Source of the DNA: Epiperipatus broadwayi
Lineage: Eukaryota > Onychophora > Udeonychophora > Euonychophora > Peripatidae
Length of the DNA stretch: 64,000 bases
Assembly (NCBI GenBank): GCA_028023455.1
Contig: JAQFVV010012418.1
Span: 5,451,244-5,515,243, forward strand
Direction: 5' to 3'
Position 1 is the first letter of the stretch. Every line of letters begins with the position of its first letter. This document shows, in pieces, positions 47,578-60,868 of the stretch. Both the position numbers and the translations under genes were made by a program. The notes below the pieces were generated by a model, which was not told the origin of the DNA, ran no database searches, and worked only from the letters and a program-made list of their open reading frames with translations.

Positions 47578-50500
47578 GTTTGCTGTTGTATACAACCATC
47601 ACAAATACTGCAGTTGTGGTAAAGGTAGTTAGACAAACAGAAATAATTATAACACAAGAAAACTTTATAACTAAAATTTGACATTTATTGCCAATAAGAT
47701 AACAATGGTAAATGTTAAATTAACAATGCTTAATATATACAACTTAACAATCAATAATGTTACATAGATTAGTATTATAGTAACATTTATGATACTCAGC
47801 CATGGAGGTATATAAGAACATAATAAAGCCAGTATGGCCTGAAAAACGTTCCTATGTTCAATGGTGGAGTTCATTGGGTCTTTTGAACACTTGGTTTTAT
47901 AGTTCCTTCAGATAAATGCAACCAGCTCCATCAATACAAATGTGGTATCATTTTGAGCTTTTGAAATATGAACTCTAATGTATTTATATATTAATTCACA
48001 GAGGGCAGTATTGGATTTCTTAATCATGCAGGGTGATTTAATATATATATTGTGCCCTTTTGTATGGGTCTCCATAAATTGTTGTATCAATCTGTTTAAA
48101 AAATTTTAAATTTAAGATATATTTAGCTATATGATGTTAATTTTGTTAATAACAATCTTTCAAAAAGTGTAATTCAAATAATTTATGAGTGTTTGATATG
48201 TGAAAATTGTGCTGATGTTTGAGAGAGACGTTTCAATAAAGATGATAATAGTATGTGGTTGGGAAAACTGGCCATAATTAATACTGCATTAAAAAATTTA
48301 ATAAATAAATGTTTAAAGCTAAAAGTTTTTAAAAAGACAAGTTAAAATTAAATGCATATATTTATTGTTGATAAAGATTAATATTTAATAGGTGTATATA
48401 AATATTTTAATTATTAGTAGTACATAATAGAAGATTAATATTTGATTTTAATAATATCGAATTATTATCTTAAAAGTTGTTATAATATATTGTTTATTTT
48501 AAAAAATATTTATTTTTAAAAATGAAATTGTTAGTTTATTTTTAGATTATTACAAGCGTTTGTATCTGTGTTGTAAAACAGATGTTAGTTAGACATACAC
48601 ACACATGCTTGTGAGTTTTGTTTAGTAAAGTTGCAAAACTATTTTAAAATTCTGTTATAAAAATTATAAATATTATATTGACTATCACGAGATAAAAATA
48701 AAGATAATTAATGTGAAACATTAAATCTAATTTTTAAAATACTGCTTAAAAAACATAACGAATAAAAATAGACTTAGTTTGTTTATAAAAATAATCTTAT
48801 AAAAGTTAAAAGTAAAATAAAGTAAGAAAGTATATTTTAGAAAATGTTTAATAGATTTAAATAAATGATAAAAATTAATTTAAGAATTTAATAATGTAAT
48901 AAATAATAAATATTAAATAAGTCATTATTTATTTTTAATTCTGTATTGTTGGTAAAATATGTAAATAAGCTAGCAAGTTGATTGTTTAATTTACCAATCA
49001 AGTGGGGAGTTGATTCCGGTATAAAACCAAGGTTCAATTGTTCGGAGGGGATTATGATTGTAATTTTTAAAGCAAAGTGTGCTATTAGAGATAGCTAAGT
49101 AAAATTATAGACGCTCTCGTAGTCATTTTAAAAATTATAAGAGAGTGGTTTTAAATAATTTATAAAAAGTTTTACCGTCAAATATGCAGTGCTAGTTTAA
49201 TTATAATTTCCTATTGATCGTCTCTATCGAAGCTCAATTTACTATCAAATAGTCATGAAGACATCGTATAAGGATAAAATGTATTGGAGACTTTATACTA
49301 AAAATATAACAAACGCTGGATTAACTAGGAGAATTACTAGATGGATAAAAGTAATATGTAGGACATTATATAAATTTAAAAGTTAATTGTAATTAATTTT
49401 TATAAAGACAAATATTTTAAAGAAAGAGAAATACTTCTTTATGAAGAAAGTATTTGTAAATTATAAATTTAGGTATATATCTTAGTAAAGATATGGTAAT
49501 TAACAGTAATTGTATAAATACTTGCCTTGTGAAGTTTTTGTGGTTCAAAAGACTAAATTTTAATAGTTTTAAAAGGCAGATAAATTGGAAGTTTAACTGG
49601 TAAAGAAATACCTATAAATAAAATTATTATATTAATAAGGTCTGAACGCTGGTCGTACAGATGAATTTAAAATTAATCTTACCTAGACATTTGTTAAGGA
49701 ATGCGCAAATAAAATATACGTGGATATCCAAGTCAATTTAGAATAATTAAATAAAAATTTATAAACTATTGACTCATTCTAAAAATAATAACTTTTAAAT
49801 AATTTTTTCTTTAAAGAAATGAATCCGGATCCTATAAACTATTTTAATTTTATTTTGTTTATGGTGGAACTGACTTTTATTTTATTTTTTTAAAAAAAAA
49901 AAAGAACGTTTTCATTTTTTCATAAAAACTTTTAAAACACGTGATGTACCGGAAAAGGAAGTAATGTGTTGTGAAAGTTTGTGCCTAGGAAAAAGAACAA
50001 TTATAGGTGAAAGAAGACACCGTTGGATTTTATGTAATATGTTTTATTTATTAACTAACATAAATATTTAATTAATTATTGATTTGTTAAAGATAGGAAA
50101 GGTACATTTACATTTTAAAAAAAATAACTAAATATTAATATAACATTTCATTGCATAAAGTTTATTTTTTTATAATTATACGACATGTAATATTTTAAAG
50201 AATAATTGTTGAGTGTAAATGTGAAATTATTTTGTAAAATTATAATCCTGGAGGACATCGTATGGCGGACTGTACATCAGAGTATCATTTATGGTAAAAA
50301 TTATATAATAATAATAATTTGATGTATTTTGATATGTTTTTCTTTAGATCAACCAAATATTATTTGATTGTTGAATGAATGTATAAATATTTAAATAATA
50401 TACACGCATAGGATTAGTAATAACAGTTTTATTTTAATATGCATACTTTGAATTTATGATGTAAATTTAATACAACGTAATATGAGAAATCTAGAAACAA

Positions 50501-52409
50501 TTATATGATTCTTTCGTGGATAAATTTTAATGTTTCTGTTATAATATTAGGAATGAGATTTATTATATTAGTATAAGTTATTATTTTTCTTTTCAAGTTA
50601 ATAAGAGATATAAAAATCTATATTTTATTTTATTTTATTAGATAAGTTAAGTTAATTTTACATAGAAGTTTATATTTTGATTGATGGTTTGTCGGATATA
50701 GATGATGAGGTATAAGAGAGTTTGGATAATTATTTTTTTTTTTTTAAAAAAAATGGGTCATCTGTTTTTTTTTCTGAAGTTGAATAAGGTTAAAATGATA
50801 TTTGTAGATAGAAGTTTATTAGGAAGGAATAGGAATAACAAGTTAAGAAGAGTAATAGTTTAGATAGAAAAGAATCATAGAATTTTATTTAATATAATAC
50901 TTTATAAAATTAGTAATTGTTAAATAATTTTAAAGATTATTTTAAAAGAACATATACGTATTGCATATTTTGGTAAGACATGTAGTATGAAATTACATTA
51001 GAATGAAATAAATAATTATAATCAATAATTATTATTATATTACAAAGTTATATCAGTTTATACGTTATTTGACATTGGAGTAATGCTAATAGTAAATGCA
51101 ATGCATATTAGTACATTATAATATAAATAGCAGAAATACTTAGGTGAAGTAGCATTTTAATTGTTAACGTTTATTTACATGTACTACATTTTAGGATATT
51201 TTACATAAAACTTTCTTGTATTAATTGATGACAAAATGATACCTATTAAAATTTAAGTTCATCAACTTAATTAAATGTTGTTGATAAAACATTTAAAGAA
51301 TGTATAAATTATTTATTTATGATTATGGAAATAGTAACAGTGTAAAAAAAACTTGTATTATTTTTTTTTTTTCTTATTTTTTTATTTTCTTTGGTTTCCA
51401 CTTTTAATGTAAATAGTGTAAATAAGTTATTGGTTAAAGTTGATGTAAATAAATTTGTTAAGTTGTTTTAAAATGTGTCGAATTCATTATTTTACACCAC
51501 AGCATTTGACAACAGATAATTTGAATAAACATAATATTTGCACAATATGAATTTATTATTATTATTATTTTAGAAAGAAACACAATATTTTCTTAATATA
51601 ATTTATAGAAATTAATTGACATTAACATATAATATTATGATGGTCAGAAAATAATTATAATGCACAATATAAGAGTATAATATTATTTATTGCCACAGAT
51701 TGTTAAATTATAAAAATTTAGTATATTTTAAAGTTAAGATGCTGTATGGAAATGAAAGACATGTATAGGATTTACTTATTTTCTTAATGATTAATAGTAT
51801 AATAAAAATAGATAAGATTAAGTTATACAATAAAGATTATTCTTGTTAGTTAGTGTTATTGGAGTAAGTTAGGTGTATTTAGGTTTGATATTAAATCCCT
51901 TATCATTCCTATCTGCACGAATTATTATTACTTTAAGATAATTAGAAGAACCTGAGATTATTTAATTATATTTCCTTAACAAAAGATTGAGATTTATTTA
52001 TCTATTATTATGAAAGGTAGTTAATTTATAAAAGACATAAGAGTGCTGTAGATGTAGTAATGAAATAAGAAAGATGTAATTAGTATTCTTATGCCATTGA
52101 GATAATGTCTTGGGAAGACATTGGCTCAATGTAAATTCAATTACCAATTGTAACTTCACTTCACAGTCTCATGATTTTAGTAAATATTTATTTAATTAGT
52201 AGATGATATTGAATTATATTAATTTTTGATAAGTTATAATAAATTTGACAAGATATAGTATTATAAAAATATATTAAAGATAGTTATACATATTTTAGAT
52301 AAGCATAACGATTTAATTGAGCTAGTCATATTTTAAGTTATATCATATATCGAGAAGTGAGGGTACAATATATATATCATTGATATTTCGTGCACTTCTG
52401 ACGTATTAA
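47578..52409. other. Intronic AT-rich DNA; start probably contains the Gypsy 5' LTR
   Basis: The first few hundred bases should hold the 5' LTR of Gypsy element 1, but I could not match it to a 3' LTR near 45.1-45.4 kb. The rest, to 52.4 kb, is very AT-rich and I see nothing in it. Confidence 0.45.
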
Positions 52410-53800
52410 TAATTTATATTTTAAATATTTAAAGTTTCAAATAATATTTCAATTTTATGCTTATATATACAGAGAGTGTACCAATAGTTCTAACAAGCTT
52501 TTATTGATAAATGCTGAAGAGAAAGCATTTAAAATCTCTATCTAGAATTATTCATATCCTCAGACCGATCGGTTTTCAGCTTTTGGCTCACCTCAATGAG
52601 GAACTAGAACATTCACAAACTAGATCTAAAATACCAGCACTTATCTAATAAGCAACTATTAAGTAAAAAACCTGAAATTTTTAGACATGTAAATGTCTTT
52701 AAATCCAGCTATCTAACTTAAATAGCTATATGGGATTGAACCAAATTCAGATCTACTATATATTAATAGCCTTAGCAATATAACATTGTCAAAGCTTTAT
52801 TGATTATTACAATTTTATGCTTAGACAATAAAATCCTCACACAGATTTATTTATACTTAATATTATTGAAAAGAATAAATTATTTATTAATTAATTAATA
52901 AAATTTATCAGTATAAACCATTCTATCTTTGAGTGTCATAATAACCTTACATAAATTCATATCAGAACAAATAATTAATTATAAGAGGGTAAGCAGTTAA
53001 AACTGTTACACAGTGCAAATGACCTAAAGTTAATAATTTCTTGAAGTTCATTCTTATATGTGTTAAATGATTAAAGGTTTTTTACAACTTTCTGGAATTT
53101 TGTTATAAAATAAAAATATGACAAGTAATTCAAATGTGTGAATTTATTTGTTGTTTATTTATTCAGATTTTGAATTTGAGATGTGTATATATTTAATATT
53201 TTCATAAATAGTATCGATATTAATGACAAGTATGAGTATTTTAATTTATAAAAAGTTTGAAATAAGGAATCTGTCATTAATTGTGTTTTATATTATTTTG
53301 CCTTGAATATATATGCAGATGTGGTACCTGCTCCTAATGATGAAAATAATAATATATGTCCACTGTTTGTATTATTAATAAATTCCATATGTTACAAAGG
53401 AAGTCTGGTGTGCAATGAATGGTTCACTAATAGTATAGTATGTATTAGTATAATAATATTTTATGGGTGTAATTATTTATGCATGCACCTGAATATTTAT
53501 TGAGAGAGATATATTGTTCTGACCTACTGAGGACAAAAATTCAATCACATCTACCTGATCATAATTTAAAAGCTGTGATTTAGGTGAATGCGTTTTTTTT
53601 ATATATGCCTCATCTTTACCTCTTTAACAGAACTAAGCAGGTCATATAGGATAACAAAATATAATATTAATGTATAATATTACAAGATAAGTCTGCACGC
53701 AGGATTCACAACTCCATATTGATTTTAAATTCCTATCTAAGAATCTAATTCTTATTTAAATGTTCATGAAGTGATTAATGAACTAGGTGATAATGTAAAT
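52410..53800. repeat. Long interspersed repeat, copy 1 (interrupted)
   Basis: Collinear, same-orientation, diverged copy of 60869-61765. Shared words run in order from 'ttaaatattta', through 'atctttgagt', 'ctgtcattaatt', 'gcagatgtggta' and 'ctgcacgc/ctgcatgc', to 'gtgattaatgaactagg'. This copy is longer because a SINE-like element is inserted at 52464. Its 66-codon open stretch (53303-53503) is part of the repeat and not a supported gene. Confidence 0.75.
52464..52809 (-). mobile_element. SINE-like insertion with 14-bp target duplication
   Basis: A 346-bp insert is flanked by the exact 14-bp direct repeat CAATTTTATGCTTA (52450-52463 and 52810-52823). The paralogous repeat at 60.9 kb has this site uninterrupted. 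On the minus strand the insert carries a B-box GGTTCAATCCC. About 30 nt upstream is a 5-bp stem around a 7-nt loop resembling a tRNA anticodon arm, and the insert ends in a TA-rich tail next to the target duplication. These are traits of a tRNA-derived SINE; the family is not identified. Confidence 0.65.
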
Positions 53801-53878
53801 TCAGACCCCTGTGATGTATTTATATAATTGAATTAAAGAGGTTAAGAAGTTAATAAATAATATTATCATGATATAGAA

Positions 53879-54610
53879 CAGTGGTCTTCAACCTTTGGTC
53901 CGTGGATCAACGCCGGGTCACAGAAGTTTTCTGCCGGTCCATGCTAGACTGGCAGGAAAGTTTGTAATAACAAAATAATACGATTTTAAACTTTTAATTA
54001 ATATAAACAATTTTTATTTATTTTTTCATATCATTTTTACCCAATTAAAAAAAAAAAACAGAACGAAAACAAAATCTAATCAATCATACATAAATTAATT
54101 TGTTTTTCTAATTATCACAGGTGTTTACATTTTTTATTATTTTTCTAAAAAAAATTCAAAATAAAAAAAAAAAAAGTTTTTTATTATACAAACTTCATAT
54201 ATATAACTTCAGCTTGTATATTTAAATTAAATACAGATATTACATTTATCATAATCATTGTCATGTAATTACACTAGTTGTGATATTTCCCAACATTCAG
54301 ATGAATAACATTTTATTCTTGCATGTTTTAACAATGAAATAATAAATGTAGCAATGCAGGCACATTAATGAGAATGATTGTTATTATACTGTTTCCTATG
54401 ACTGCACAACTGTTCAGCATGTGAAGGTAAGCAACACTATTACAATACACAGTAACTAGTGTGTTGTTTTGGTCAGTTATAACAATCATGCTCATCTAAG
54501 GCTGAGCAGTTTACATCTTTAAGAAAATTTATCTGTAGACTTCTGCCGGTCCGTGAAATCTTATCCTTATTTTTGTTGGTCTGCATGTGTGAAAAGGTTG
54601 AAGACCACTG
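53879..54610. mobile_element. Non-autonomous hAT transposon, 732 bp
   Basis: Ends CAGTGGTCTTCAACCTTT... and ...AGGTTGAAGACCACTG form terminal inverted repeats with an inner conserved block (ttctgccggtcc). It is flanked by a perfect 8-bp target duplication, ATATAGAA, at 53871-53878 and 54611-54618. The CAGTGG start and 8-bp duplication are diagnostic of hAT elements. The interior is AT-rich with no transposase, so it must have been moved in trans. Confidence 0.93.
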
Positions 54611-54618
54611 ATATAGAA

Positions 54619-57600
54619 TATGTTCATCTATAATAAGGAAATTCATTTAAATGCTAAGTATGAAGTCACTATAGCAAGATTGAAAGATAGTTTCTCATAA
54701 TTTTATTTTTATAATCAAATAGAAATTTGGAATATTTGATTTTGTAGTTTGTTAGAATATATCATAAACATTCATCGTATTTACCAATTTTTTCTTTTAA
54801 CTTTGGCACTACCAACATGAGTAATCAAATTACTCTTTTATTTGTAGGGTCATTGAAATATGTTGTTTGAATTACTTCTTAATAAAAGTATTTATTTAAT
54901 TTTATTTATAAGAAATATCAAGGTATTGAGTATATTTTGTATCTCACAGTTAAATTTCGGAAGATTTAAGGATAGAATATGCAAATAGCTTTTGAGTGTA
55001 ATGTCCAACAAGGTCATATATGGGATTCAAGACATTAATCCAGAAGTGTTGCCTGGCAGAGAACACCTCATAGGCTGATCATTACTATAATGGAATCATG
55101 GGGTACACCATAAGATGACATGAATATGACTCAGTAGTTGGATGATTTGAATACAATGTGTCAACCAACCTACAAGTCATATCCAAAATCCATGATTCGA
55201 CGTCCCATTTGGGTGTGCCAGATGTTACAGAATCAGGAATGGCATATAACAAAGGGAGCGCATCTCACTACTGGCAGACCTAGGCCTTCGAATAGGATGC
55301 TAAAGACGTCACAATGAAATGCCTAGTTCCAAATCACATTTACTTTTAGTATGCCAACTCTTTGTTTACTTAAAATATTTCAATGTAATTTAGACTAGTG
55401 CATATCCATTACATCCCCATTTTTGGGCCCCATTACACCACAGAATTCAAAGTCAGGAAGTTCTTGCAGTCAGCTCTCTTCAGGGATAGACCTACTTAAT
55501 TATTTACCAAATATGCCTATATATAAGCATAGATAAAAAATATTGATGATGATCAATCATTTAGGAGAGAAATACATAATGATGATGATGATCATCATCA
55601 AACCTGTAATGGTGTAAATTCTTAATAATAGTGATGATGAAACTTTTAATAGTATGAATGTGTAATGATGATGGTGATGATCAAACAGAGATCAGATTGG
55701 TTTAAACAACTCAATACATTTATTAATAATCTAAACATATAATAAATATTTACAAAAAAAAAAAAATATTAATTTAACAAGAAGGGTCTACTACCATTTT
55801 ATCGCTTAATGCATATAAATTTCTCTGATTCAGATTTCATTCTGGAAATCTGTCCTCAATTAATCTTTATTTACACTAGAGAAACAAATAATTCAAAGTA
55901 CAGTATATACAAAATATTAAATAATTCACTATATATATATAAAACAAAAAGAAAATGAGAGTTCAGTAATTCTAATTCTGCTCCACTAATATGATTATTA
56001 GAATGATATTTCTTGGTTGAGGTAAATATATTTATAATTATTTTAAAAAAAAAAATTGTCCCACTCCCATCTATATGTGTATGTAAGTCATAATAAAAAT
56101 TAATGAAAGATAAGAAAAAGACCATTTATTCAAGTTGATTAATTATGCACTCAGAAATAAAATAATTACAATTAGATATTATTAAAAACTTATTAGTAAT
56201 TAATATAGTTTTGTTTGTTCTAAAGTTTGCCCTCAATGTTAAATATATATAAAAAAAACTTACTTGAGGTCGCTATGTTGAATCAGTTTTGATTTTCCAA
56301 AGGGATCTGTAAATTTACTTTTATTAAAAATTATACATATTTTTTATTGACTATGATCCCTACTTCCTTTCATATATCAACATATAATACATATGATACT
56401 CACTGCTCCCACTTTCAAAATGCAGATAATCGAATTTGAAAATGAAACTTGAATACACAAATAAAGAAAAAAAATCTCAATATATGAAATTTCAAATAGA
56501 AATAATAAAAAACAAAAAAAATAATGTGAATCAAAACAAAATATATTTATCCTGAGGAAAACAAGCATTTTGTCTACAGTTTAGAGTTTATAAACCTGAA
56601 TGTCAATCTCCATGCATAACGTTCTTGTTCTCCAACTCCGTTGATATTTATTTATTTCATGCTGCTTGGTTCAAACAAACACATACAAATTATCTCTTCT
56701 GAACATATATAAATCCAATGAAGATTGATGTTCACCAGCGTTTTGTAAAATAGACATTTTGATGGATAACTTCATAATGACATCGAAGATAGCCTTGAAA
56801 CGCCACTGGTATTGGTTTTTTATCTCACACACATTGTAATGACCATTTTATCAATCACTATTAATTATGTTATGACTTCAATAAATATAAAAAAATGGCT
56901 TAAAGAAACAATTAATTTCTATTATTTTCATGTTTCTTTTTTCTTATTTCCAAAAACAACGAATTTAAACTTGCAGAATAAATTAAACTTGCAGAATAAA
57001 TTAAGTCATTAGTTCATTTCTGCTAATTATAAATTGAAGTTTAAATTTCCAGTTTCCTTCTATCCAAATTATAAAGATTTTATATTACTTTTAAAATATA
57101 GACATTAAGATTTTACTGTTTTTAAACGCCAAACCGTTTTTCTTTTTTACTTTTTAAAAAAAAAAAAAATTGACTTTACTTATGTGCTGTCAGTTTAGTT
57201 GTTAGACCACAAGTGAAAAACGCTAGATTGTTTTCCTTGAGCTAGCTAAACTCTATTGTTACAACTTAATCAAATATATATATAACATTATTATTACTAT
57301 TTATTCTTTATTATTCCAAACTCGATCACCTAGCAACTATTCTGACCTCATATATTTTGACCTTTGTCATGTCTGTCTTATAAGTCAATTAATTATTATT
57401 TTAGTTAATGATATTAAATGAAGGAAAAAAAAAGTTAATTTCTACAAATAGACAAACATATTAGTTTATATGTATGTTTATATATGTATATACTTCATGT
57501 GTATAAGCAGGTATGTAGGATATTTTATTTGCCTACCACTTGGTCTGAATTCAAACACTGTTAGAAAACTGGGATTGGTGTGACTGTTGATTGTAAGCCA

Positions 57601-58289
57601 TCTCTTACATTACATAGTGTTTTTTTTTTAAATTTTGGGGGAAGATTTTTATCCTGCAGTGAATTGATAATGATTGAAAATGTTTATAAAGATACTTTGA
57701 TTTTAAAATAAAGCATGATACCAAATTATTAGAAAAACTAGTACCAATGTCAATACTGAAATTAGAAAAATTATGAAAACATTAACATTTGAAATTTTTA
57801 ATTTTGGTGTTACCAGCATGAAGGAACAGTTTTAAAATAAAGCACATCCTGAGAGATAAGATATAAAAATAATTAATATAACACTGAGAATAATATAGTT
57901 AATGCTGCAATTTAGTATGATGCAAAAATATTATAAACTATCAAGATATAAGTGTACAGTTTAAAATGTATATTCTAGTTACAATTAAATTAACACATAC
58001 TAGAGCAAAACATATATATAAATGGTTCAGAAGCGAAAAAAACACATAGATACATTCTGTGAAGTTTGGAGACATGTATAAAAAAAAATATTGTTTGTAA
58101 AAAATATTATTTAAAGCACATTTGCATAAAAAAATGGAGGAAAACAAAAGATGAATCTGAATGTAATAGTATGTAACAAGATAATATAAGTCCTGAATGT
58201 GAAATTATTCATTTGGGGAAGAAAGTTCAAAGTGACATCCAAACAAACTAAAATAATAAAAGAAGTAAAATATTGGAAAATGTTTTCAG
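54619..58289. other. Intronic DNA with one complex patch and GAT-rich microsatellite
   Basis: The patch 55010-55500 has balanced composition and, on the minus strand, begins 'tgtaacatctggcacaccc', which is LTR-like, but no partner end was found. Short GAT/GATGAT runs lie at 55570-55685. The rest is AT-rich with only low-complexity open stretches. Confidence 0.45.
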
Positions 58290-59560
58290 AAAGAGATACT
58301 TAAGAAAAAGAAAGAAAAGAACAGGTATTTACTCTAGAGATGATTTGCAAGCTATTTAAGACAATGGAAAAGAATCAAAAGAAAATTAAAGATAAATTGT
58401 TGAATAAAATAAAAGAGAATTATAAGAATATGAAAAATAAAATAGAACAACTATTTAAGAAGGTGGGAGATAAATTACAGACTACAAGAACCACTACAAG
58501 AACCTAAAGTGGATGATTTAAAAGAGATAAAATTTTGTGATGCTATAGGGGATCCATGAAACAACACAAATGTGAAAGAAATTTTATCATATGAGGTAAT
58601 AGAGAAGACTAAAGTTGAGAGTGTACTGAATGATATAGATGAAAGTAAAAATGAAGTAAATAGTAGTCAAGAATTGAAAGAAGAAATAGTGAAAAAAGCT
58701 ATAATAAATGAGAAATTGGATAAAGCTTAGTTTGATGCAACACTGTAAACAAAATCAATTTTGCAAATAATTACCAGAATACATCATTTAAAGTCGTTTG
58801 TGAAATTTTCCAATTATGCTTGAAAAAACTTTGATGTAGTGAATAAAACAAAATAAATATGCAAGAAACAAGTAAAATAGATGGTAGTAGTACAAATCAA
58901 CATGGCATAAAGATAAAACCCGTGAATACTGAGTGTGGATATTGAGGTCGTATATAAAAATAACATGAATATCTGAGAGAATTATTTGGATGTATGCACA
59001 AATGAAAAAAGTTTGACAAGCAAAAGGTTAAAATTGATATAGAAGATGATGGTGAAGATGGATTAAATATAAAGATGCAGTTAATTTAAATAATGAATTC
59101 TCTTGACAAGATGATACAGATATTGATAATGAAATAAAACATAAGGGGAAAATCAAAATTAGAAAGGATATTTTAAGCAAGAAAAGTTAGAGGATTTATA
59201 AAAAAAATAATTAAGTTCTTTAACAATAATGTAAAAATACAGTATAATAAAGATTTATGGAAGAAAGAAAGGAGAGCATGTAAAAGGATTTGCTAACAGA
59301 ATAAATAAATTTCAAAAGACTGATTTATTAGATGATGGATGCGAACAACCTGTATAAAAAAAAACATGCAAAATCTGAAGCCAAGACAGAGAAAGATATT
59401 AGTAGAGAAAGCTAGTCAAAACTTTGTCTATTTGCTTAAAATAAATGAGAGAACTGCATATAGAATCTAAATAAAGCAAAATCTTCATAATTCTAATACA
59501 TGTGTGGTTAGGAACACGGAAAGTTTCTTCCAGCAAAGCCCAAGAAAATGATATGAAAAA
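58290..59560 (+). pseudogene. Degenerate coding-like tract, Lys/Glu-rich
   Basis: Purine-rich plus strand that reads as charged, coiled-coil-like protein in several consecutive broken frames. Examples are MEKNQKKIKDKLLNKIKEN near 58350-58420 and, after stops, KVDDLKEIKFCDAIGDP and VESVLNDIDESKNEVNS near 58510-58670. It resembles the gag-like first protein of a retroelement or another decayed gene. It is similar in style, though not clearly in sequence, to the tract at 27.9-29.1 kb. Family unknown. Confidence 0.35.
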
Positions 59561-59892
59561 CATGATACTGTCCAGATTAGAGATTAAAGAATATGGAAAA
59601 ATATTACTATTTGTTTATAAATATAGGTGCAAAAATATTTCTATTATTTATTTATTATTATTTTAATTATTTAATTTTTTGTTTCCTTTGTTGAATCTAT
59701 GGGAATATGAATGACATAATTCCATGAATCCTTTCACATTATCCAGAAAAAAAAAAAGGTTTAATACATCATAAGGCATTCACTCTTCAAAGACAAACTA
59801 GGCAAAGCATGGGAAAATTAAAATTATTTAAAATACAGTAATAAAATGTGTTTTTAGAAAGTAAATAACTTGTAATATTAGCAAATAGCTAT

Positions 59893-60073
59893 GTTTTTCA
59901 CAGAGGCAAAACTCTCCATACAATAGTGCCACTCAGTGTAAGCCAGAGTAATCAATGAATGCATGAAGGATTGTACATAAAATCCCTATGCATAATCATT
60001 CCTGCATCCATTAATTACTCTGGATTGCACTGAGTGGCACTACTGTATGGAGAATTTTGCCTCTGTGAAAAAC
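59893..60073. mobile_element. Foldback MITE with about 78-bp arms
   Basis: Left arm 'gtttttcacagaggcaaaa...' (59893-59970) and right arm '...ttttgcctctgtgaaaaac' (about 59996-60073) are reverse complements at nearly 90% identity around a 25-nt loop. The inner part ('gccactcagtg', 'agagtaatcaatg') matches the foldback at 10978-11167, and both are followed by the same 'ttgtgtaagcata' flank. Confidence 0.75.
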
Positions 60074-60263
60074 AAATTGTGTAAGCATAAAGAATGGTGA
60101 TCATGTGATGTTTGATGGTTTAAATAGGTATGTGTATGTATAATATTTACTGTTTATTCATATACATAATAAAAAAATTATATATATATCAGAAGGATTA
60201 CTTGAAATATTATATGAAATAATTTTAAATTTAGTTAATTAAAAAAAATATTAATATGTACAT

Positions 60264-60551
60264 TTAATGTTCTAAAAAAACTTGTGAAACACAAAACAAA
60301 AGATGGATTAATATGTTAATGCATACCATGTAATGCATAATTTTAAAAGAATAAACAATATAAATATGCATCTCCAAGGAATTCAGCAATTTGATTCTAA
60401 AATTGATGTTAACAAATGTATAGAATAAAATTGGCTTTCTTAAAAATTCTAAACCAATGAAATGGTAAGCTATTCTAACAGATTTTTTCTTGGCTAGGAA
60501 ACTAACTTCATACAGAACATCTTTAAAATTTTTTAGCATAATACCATGCAA
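60264..60551 (-). CDS. Hypothetical open stretch, 95 codons
   Basis: The middle looks more protein-like than most chance frames here (KNFKDVLYEVSFLAKKKSV; FLRKPILFYTFVNINFRIK), and a pyrimidine-rich acceptor-like 'ccccttttttcattaag' lies just upstream on the minus strand. It could be an unrecognised exon or a decayed transposon protein inside the big thioesterase intron. No family recognised, and the start is an alternative codon. Confidence 0.2.
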   Translation of the reverse strand: MHGIMLKNFKDVLYEVSFLAKKKSVRIAYHFIGLEFLRKPILFYTFVNINFRIKLLNSLEMHIYIVYSFKIMHYMVCINILIHLLFCVSQVFLEH

Positions 60552-60868
60552 TGCCTTACCATCAACAGGACCTTAATGAAAAAAGGGGGTTATATATGAA
60601 AGAAATGTTAACATCAAATGTCATACATGGAACTCTGAATAAATAAACGAATAAAAAATCTGCAGTCAACATCTAGAATTTGTTTACCAGAGCTCTGGAA
60701 AAAAAAAAAAGAATGCTTCATATTATGTAAGTCATTTGTGAATTATAAATAAAATATAATATAAACTGTTTAAACTTAAAAATGAATTTTTAGTATAGAA
60801 ATCTATTATATATGTCACACATTTCTGATATGTTTTATAAGTTACATATTTCTTTTTAGTAATAAGCT

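Noticed and set aside
55560-55690. Short GAT repeats resembling a repeat array
   Set aside because: The units are 3 bp and irregular, so this is a microsatellite. There is no repeat-spacer pattern and no CRISPR array anywhere in the window.
55871-57012. Several 60-85 codon open stretches on both strands
   Set aside because: All are Phe/Ile/Tyr-rich low-complexity translations of AT-rich DNA with no domain and no splice context.
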